A program made the position numbers and the translations under genes. Below the pieces are notes generated by a model. That model worked only from the letters and a program-made list of their open reading frames with translations, was not told where the DNA came from and searched no databases. Below, piece after piece: positions 33,172 through 36,672 of a DNA stretch of 36,672 nt (the stretch's first letter is position 1; each line of letters starts with the position of its first letter). The DNA is from Chitinophagaceae bacterium (GTDB lineage Bacteria; Bacteroidota; Bacteroidia; Chitinophagales; Chitinophagaceae). The stretch lies in NCBI GenBank assembly GCA_004173355.1, contig SEAD01000035.1, forward strand, positions 1 to 36,672, in the 5' to 3' direction.

Positions 33172-34640
33172 TACCGGCCGGTATAACCGGAACCCATAAA
33201 TGCAGACCATCGTGGTCTGCTGCTGATAGCCCGCTCGCTGACATAACGCGAAACCCTTAACCCGCGCGGCTTTTCGAGATCCAGTTTGACCCCGTCAAAC
33301 AGCACACTGCTGTAGATAATATCGAGGCGGCCATCATTGTCGAGATCACCCAGCCACGGGGTGGAGGCAAAGTTGGTCGCCTTTACCGTATCCCCGAGCG
33401 CGTAACTGCTGTCGCGGTGGAAATCGAATGCCACGAGGTAACTGAAGTAATGGTATTCAAACTGTGTACGTTTCATTTCACTCTGGTTCATGATGCCTTC
33501 ATCATACCCATCGCCATCGAGATCGGCGGCAATGGAGCTGGCATACTGGAAAGATGGTATGGTATCCTGGAAAAGCAGTGTTCCATTTGCACCATCCACC
33601 ATAAAACGGATCGAACGCTGCAGGTTCGGGAACACCCCTATCGCAAAATTGCAGAAGAAATCAGGCAACGCATCACCGGTGAAACGTCCCACTGCCGGCA
33701 TGGTGTAGGCTTCGGTATTGGGAAAAGACAATGACCAGAGTAATGAATCGTTTGCAGTGCTGATGGCCAGCATACGGCCGTCGGCTGTATTGACCACCAG
33801 GTCCCTCCGTCCATCGCTGTTGAGGTCGGCGAGTACGGGGGACGACACAAACCCTTTGCTTTCACCCGTGGCGAGGATCACCGAATGGCTGAGGTCATTT
33901 GACATCAGTTCACTTAATGTGCAACGGTAAAGATGACCACCCAGCGATTCACCACCCGTACCATAGTAGATGCGGAGATCATTCCCGATGCTGTCGGTCA
34001 GGACGGACATATAGGTCTCCCTGCCATCCGGCACCACGGCATTGGCCAGGATTTTACCCGAAGCGCTGCTGATGACAAGGATCCGGCCGGCAGGACGATC
34101 CGGGTCACCCGCGGCCTTGCGTGCATCCCCGCCATTGGCGATCACGAGATCACGGAGGCCATCGCGGTCCTGGTCAGGCACAAATTGTGGGGTGGTGAAA
34201 TTGAACCATCCGCCATCCGACCCATCCACTGTTTTCCGTTCGGGAAAAAATGACCAGATGGTTTCGCCGCTACGGCCATTGATGGCAAGGAGCTGGGCCC
34301 ATCTCCCACCGATGATCACATCCAGGCTGCCGTCTTTATTGATGTCTTCAAACACCGCTGATCCGACAAACTGGTTGATACCCGGTACGGTCCAGAGCGT
34401 ATGTCCATCCACTCCGTCGAGTGCAATCACTGCCCTGGCGCTGGATTTAGCTTCCTGCCCGCCTGCTCCCATCACGATATCGGGCACTCCATCCCCATTG
34501 AGATCCGCGACACGCGCGGAGGAGTAAGTACCGGTATCCCCGATAAAGACCGACCAGGATTTTGCCGGCGCGGTATGGCAGGAAGCACCCGCCACGCAAA
34601 TGGAAAGGAAAAGAAAAAACGGGGCTCCGGTAAATTTCAT
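33168..34640 (-). CDS. FG-GAP/VCBS-repeat lipoprotein
   Basis: A 490-residue predicted lipoprotein (lipobox VAGASC, Cys about 21). The chain is a beta-propeller with repeated calcium-binding loops of the type D-x-(D/N)-x-DG-x-x-D: DLNGDGVPDIVMG, DINKDGSLDVIIGG, DQDRDGLRDLVIANGG, DLNSDGRRDLVVNT, DLDGDGYDEGIMN and DLDNDGRLDIIYS. PQQ-like phrases (VIALDGVDGHTLWTVPG, LLAINGRSGETIWSFF) lie near residues 70-140. It is probably a surface or periplasmic binding protein, perhaps for a carbohydrate; no catalytic residue is visible. The gene converges on the esterase gene with a four-base overlap and follows the barrel pair on the same strand, with a 78-base gap. Confidence 0.85.
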   Translation of the reverse strand: MKFTGAPFFLFLSICVAGASCHTAPAKSWSVFIGDTGTYSSARVADLNGDGVPDIVMGAGGQEAKSSARAVIALDGVDGHTLWTVPGINQFVGSAVFEDINKDGSLDVIIGGRWAQLLAINGRSGETIWSFFPERKTVDGSDGGWFNFTTPQFVPDQDRDGLRDLVIANGGDARKAAGDPDRPAGRILVISSASGKILANAVVPDGRETYMSVLTDSIGNDLRIYYGTGGESLGGHLYRCTLSELMSNDLSHSVILATGESKGFVSSPVLADLNSDGRRDLVVNTADGRMLAISTANDSLLWSLSFPNTEAYTMPAVGRFTGDALPDFFCNFAIGVFPNLQRSIRFMVDGANGTLLFQDTIPSFQYASSIAADLDGDGYDEGIMNQSEMKRTQFEYHYFSYLVAFDFHRDSSYALGDTVKATNFASTPWLGDLDNDGRLDIIYSSVLFDGVKLDLEKPRGLRVSRYVSERAISSRPRWSAFMGSGYTGRY

Positions 34641-34718
34641 GCTCGTGACAATGGGTGTTGTAAGGGCATCAAAGATACAGGTTACCCCGCTTGGGTTTGT
34701 AGTAGCTACCTGTACGGA

Positions 34719-35372
34719 TTACAGGATGATCTGGTACCCGATATTGAAATTATTAAATCCTGCATATAAAGCCAGCAAACTGGATTCAATACGCGTTGTA
34801 CCGGCAGAGGTATTTTTTTGGACACCCTGATTGTAATGCACACTGAGCACCCCGGCACGGAACAGGAGGTTTGCCTTTGGCCGCACACGGAATGCGAGTG
34901 AAAGCGGGTTCAGTCCGGCGCCCACATTCCACCCCCTCGACTTGTCCTGCGAAAACCTGTTTTCACTCCAGCCATACCCACCCTGCAGGTAACCGGACGG
35001 TGCGTAGTAGATATTTTCCCCAACGTAAAAAAATTTCTGGAGACCGAGCACCGGACCGAGATTGTAACCCTTCGCACGACTGGTCACTTCACCGCGTTCT
35101 TTCGTGCGTCCGTAATCATAGCCCAGCTGCAGGCCATAAGAAAATAGCAGGTTATTGCTGTTGACTTTTCCATAAGTGATCTGCGGGGAGAGACTGAAGC
35201 CGAAGGAGCTGTAGGCGGAAACCTCGATGCCATTTTGTTCAGAACTGCTGGTGCTGCGGTTTATGCTGCCTCCGCCGAGGGAGGCTGTAATGACTGACTT
35301 CCCTTTCAGGTCCTGCGAAAAGCCGGCAGAGGCCAGGGATAAAGCCATAAAGAAAAGCAGATATTTTACCAT
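34719..35372 (-). CDS. Outer-membrane beta-barrel protein, paralogue A
   Basis: A 217-residue secreted protein with a signal peptide (MVKYLLFFMALSLASAGFSQ). The mature part alternates strands and short turns (VSAYSSFGFSLSPQITYGKVNSNNLLFSYGLQLGYDYG), like small outer-membrane barrels of the porin-family/OmpX-size class in Bacteroidota, and ends in NIGYQIIL. It shares the phrase YG[KR]VN..NLLF.YG and LQK[FY] with the upstream gene, so the two are tandem paralogues. The gene lies 24 bases downstream of paralogue B on the same strand and is probably cotranscribed. Function unknown. Confidence 0.78.
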   Translation of the reverse strand: MVKYLLFFMALSLASAGFSQDLKGKSVITASLGGGSINRSTSSSEQNGIEVSAYSSFGFSLSPQITYGKVNSNNLLFSYGLQLGYDYGRTKERGEVTSRAKGYNLGPVLGLQKFFYVGENIYYAPSGYLQGGYGWSENRFSQDKSRGWNVGAGLNPLSLAFRVRPKANLLFRAGVLSVHYNQGVQKNTSAGTTRIESSLLALYAGFNNFNIGYQIIL

Positions 35373-35396
35373 AAATCAGATTTTGATGTTACGAGG

Positions 35397-36017
35397 TCAG
35401 AGCAGGAATTGTACACCTGCATTTACATAATTCATATTGAAGTCGATAAGGGATGTGCTGCTGCGAGACTTTGATCCATCGCCCCTGGACACGGTATTGG
35501 ATTGTCTCACATGCACCTGCCCGAACTGCAGCTGGAGCAGTGTTTTTTGTTTCACCGTAAAAGTGATGGCAAACGGCCGGAGGAAACTTTCCGCTTCATA
35601 AAGCCGGGTATTGTATTCACTCTTGTAACGTACACGCACGTGGGCCTCCGGTGAAAAAAAAAGACGCGGATTCAAGGGCAGGTATTTCTGCAGCATCACG
35701 GTGGGATAAATGCGGGTATCCTTCCACTTTGATGCCGGCTCATTTCCGGTTTTCGACCTTGTCACCTGATGTGTGACCCCGATACCATAGGCAAAAAGAA
35801 GGTTTCGTTTGTTCACGCGACCGTATAAAACATCAGCAGATATATTAAAACTCCGCGTGTGATATTCGGGAGGGATCGCAGATTCATTATCCTGCTCCTG
35901 CTGTGTAAACCCCAGGCCGAAACCTGTGGTAAGGATTTTTTTTCCTGCCAGTGACTGGGCAGGCAGTATACCAGGCATACAAACGCCCAGCACAAAAAGT
36001 GTAATGATCAGTTTCAT
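35397..36017 (-). CDS. Outer-membrane beta-barrel protein, paralogue B
   Basis: A 206-residue protein. The start is ATG 36017, which opens a signal peptide (MKLIITLFVLGVCMPGILPAQ); the frame extends to 36128, but those residues are Pro/Ala-rich and lack a signal. The mature chain is a small barrel with SFNISADVLYGRVNKRNLLFAYGIGV (about 60-85) and RLFFSPEAHVRVRYKSE strands, ending in VNAGVQFLL. It resembles paralogue A in the central YGRVN..NLLFAYG block. It is the first gene of the pair. Confidence 0.78.
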   Translation of the reverse strand: MKLIITLFVLGVCMPGILPAQSLAGKKILTTGFGLGFTQQEQDNESAIPPEYHTRSFNISADVLYGRVNKRNLLFAYGIGVTHQVTRSKTGNEPASKWKDTRIYPTVMLQKYLPLNPRLFFSPEAHVRVRYKSEYNTRLYEAESFLRPFAITFTVKQKTLLQLQFGQVHVRQSNTVSRGDGSKSRSSTSLIDFNMNYVNAGVQFLL

Positions 36018-36190
36018 AGAAAAGTTTTGTTGAAAATTTTTGTTTGGCGCAGGGATGGGTGCAGGCGGGGCATTCCCGGGCGGGAACAAGGCAGGCAATG
36101 GCATGGTTGATGGTTTTGTGGTAATCATCCGGATTCTTACCGGTTAATGGCCTGAAGTAAAACAAAGTCATTGATAAGAAAAGACAGCCA

Positions 36191-36206
36191 TTTGCTAATT
36201 AGCAAA
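36191..36206. promoter_or_regulatory. AT-rich 16-base perfect palindrome
   Basis: TTTGCTAATTAGCAAA is perfectly self-complementary. It lies about 175 bases upstream of paralogue B and 85 bases past the dehydrogenase gene. An interrupted repeat, AGTGT-TT-ACACT, is at 36225-36236. Both are candidate operators. Confidence 0.35.
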
Positions 36207-36236
36207 TCCACAACATTTGGATACAGTGTTTACACT

Positions 36237-36280
36237 AAAAAAAATGGCTGCATGTCCGGAAACATGCAGCCATTTTATCC
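36237..36280 (-). terminator. Rho-independent terminator after the short-chain dehydrogenase
   Basis: AAAATGGCTGCATGT (36241-36255) and ACATGCAGCCATTTT (36262-36276) form a perfect 15-base stem with loop CCGGAA. On the minus strand the stem is followed by eight T, as expected for the dehydrogenase gene ending at 36294. Confidence 0.9.
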
Positions 36281-36293
36281 TGGTATGATATGC

Positions 36294-36672
36294 TTACAAG
36301 GCCATACCTCCTGAAACTTCGATCCGCTGTGCATTGATCCATTTCGCATCATCGGTACAGAGGAATGCAACCACTCCGCCGATATCATCGGGTTTGCCTA
36401 CGCGGCCAAGCGCCGTGATACCCGCGACCATCTTGTTGATTTCTGCATTGTCACGGACCCTGCCACCACCAAAATCGGTTTCAATCGCTCCCGGTGCCAC
36501 TACATTTGCCCGGATCTGCCTCGCGCCAAGTTCTTTTGCGAGATAACGTGTGAGTGTTTCGATAGCAGCTTTTGCAGACCCATAGGTGGAGGATCCGGGT
36601 TGTGAAAACCTTGCAAGGCCGGAAGATATATTAACGATCCCGCCACCATCATTGAGCAGGGCGAGTGATTTC
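36294..36672 (-). CDS. Short-chain dehydrogenase/reductase, partial (C-terminal part)
   Basis: The 3' part of an SDR-family gene; the N-terminus with the NAD(P)-binding Gly motif lies beyond the window end. Visible are GGGIVNISSG (catalytic Ser region), the catalytic YGSAK motif (Tyr and Lys), RYLAKELGARQIRANVVAPGAIET (the Asn/PG segment that contacts the cofactor) and the C-terminal RVGKPDDIGGVVAFLCTDDAKWINAQRIEVSGGMAL. About 126 residues are present, typical for the last half of a roughly 245-residue classical SDR. The reading frame is open to the window edge. Substrate cannot be read. A strong terminator follows. Confidence 0.92.
   Translation of the reverse strand, partial: KSLALLNDGGGIVNISSGLARFSQPGSSTYGSAKAAIETLTRYLAKELGARQIRANVVAPGAIETDFGGGRVRDNAEINKMVAGITALGRVGKPDDIGGVVAFLCTDDAKWINAQRIEVSGGMAL

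Noticed and set aside
1-36672. tRNA, rRNA, CRISPR arrays, insertion sequences, prophage
   Set aside because: No cloverleaf, regularly spaced repeats, transposase or phage gene was found by eye; a dedicated scan could still find a small RNA.

Overview
The window reads as chromosomal DNA of a Bacteroidota bacterium, most likely of the Chitinophaga/Chitinophagaceae type. This is inferred from gene content: DUF1579, DUF4395 and GYF_2-type proteins, a ThuA/sugar-dehydrogenase/cytochrome fusion, a TPR sensor kinase with a LuxR regulator, many outer-membrane barrels and lipoproteins, and occasional TAnnTTTG promoter elements. No rRNA, tRNA, CRISPR array, insertion sequence or phage gene was seen. 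Genes are dense on both strands. No database search was possible, so family names rest on motifs and remembered family sequences.

Layout. (1) 73-3922, plus strand: two secreted low-complexity basic proteins, an outer-membrane beta-barrel, then an OmpR-type regulator and its sensor kinase. (2) 3977-8217: a small lipoprotein, a voltage-gated-type K+ channel with a zinc-ribbon tail, small uncharacterised proteins, a six-helix membrane protein, a TonB-C-like secreted protein and a DUF1579 lipoprotein. (3) 8312-10132: a class C beta-lactamase-type serine hydrolase. (4) 10412-14523: a compact Kai-type operon: double-ATPase KaiC, two KaiB-like proteins and a PAS histidine kinase, closed by a strong terminator. 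There is no KaiA. (5) 14566-18486: a sugar isomerase/epimerase-type TIM barrel, a thioredoxin-reductase-like flavoprotein, a DUF4395 membrane protein, an orphan LuxR regulator and a YjbR-like protein. (6) 18508-28586, minus strand: an FAD/NAD(P)-binding protein, a TPR sensor kinase with LuxR regulator, the ThuA/dehydrogenase/PKD/cytochrome c lipoprotein, and a TonB-dependent receptor translationally coupled to it. (7) 28713-36672: a GAF histidine kinase, a sialate O-acetylesterase, an alpha/beta esterase, an FG-GAP lipoprotein, two tandem paralogous barrels and the 3' part of a short-chain dehydrogenase.

How the genes work together. The most notable system is the Kai operon. KaiC keeps two Walker A sites, catalytic Glu pairs and a Ser-Ser pair at the phosphosite, and adds a long C-terminal coiled coil. 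KaiB1 keeps the fold-switch residues, while KaiB2 lacks one and abuts the kinase gene, so KaiB2 plus kinase resembles a split SasA output module. A second theme is sugar and glycan handling at the cell surface (regions 6 and 7), probably under local two-component control. Five histidine kinases and three response regulators in 36 kb make the window rich in signalling.
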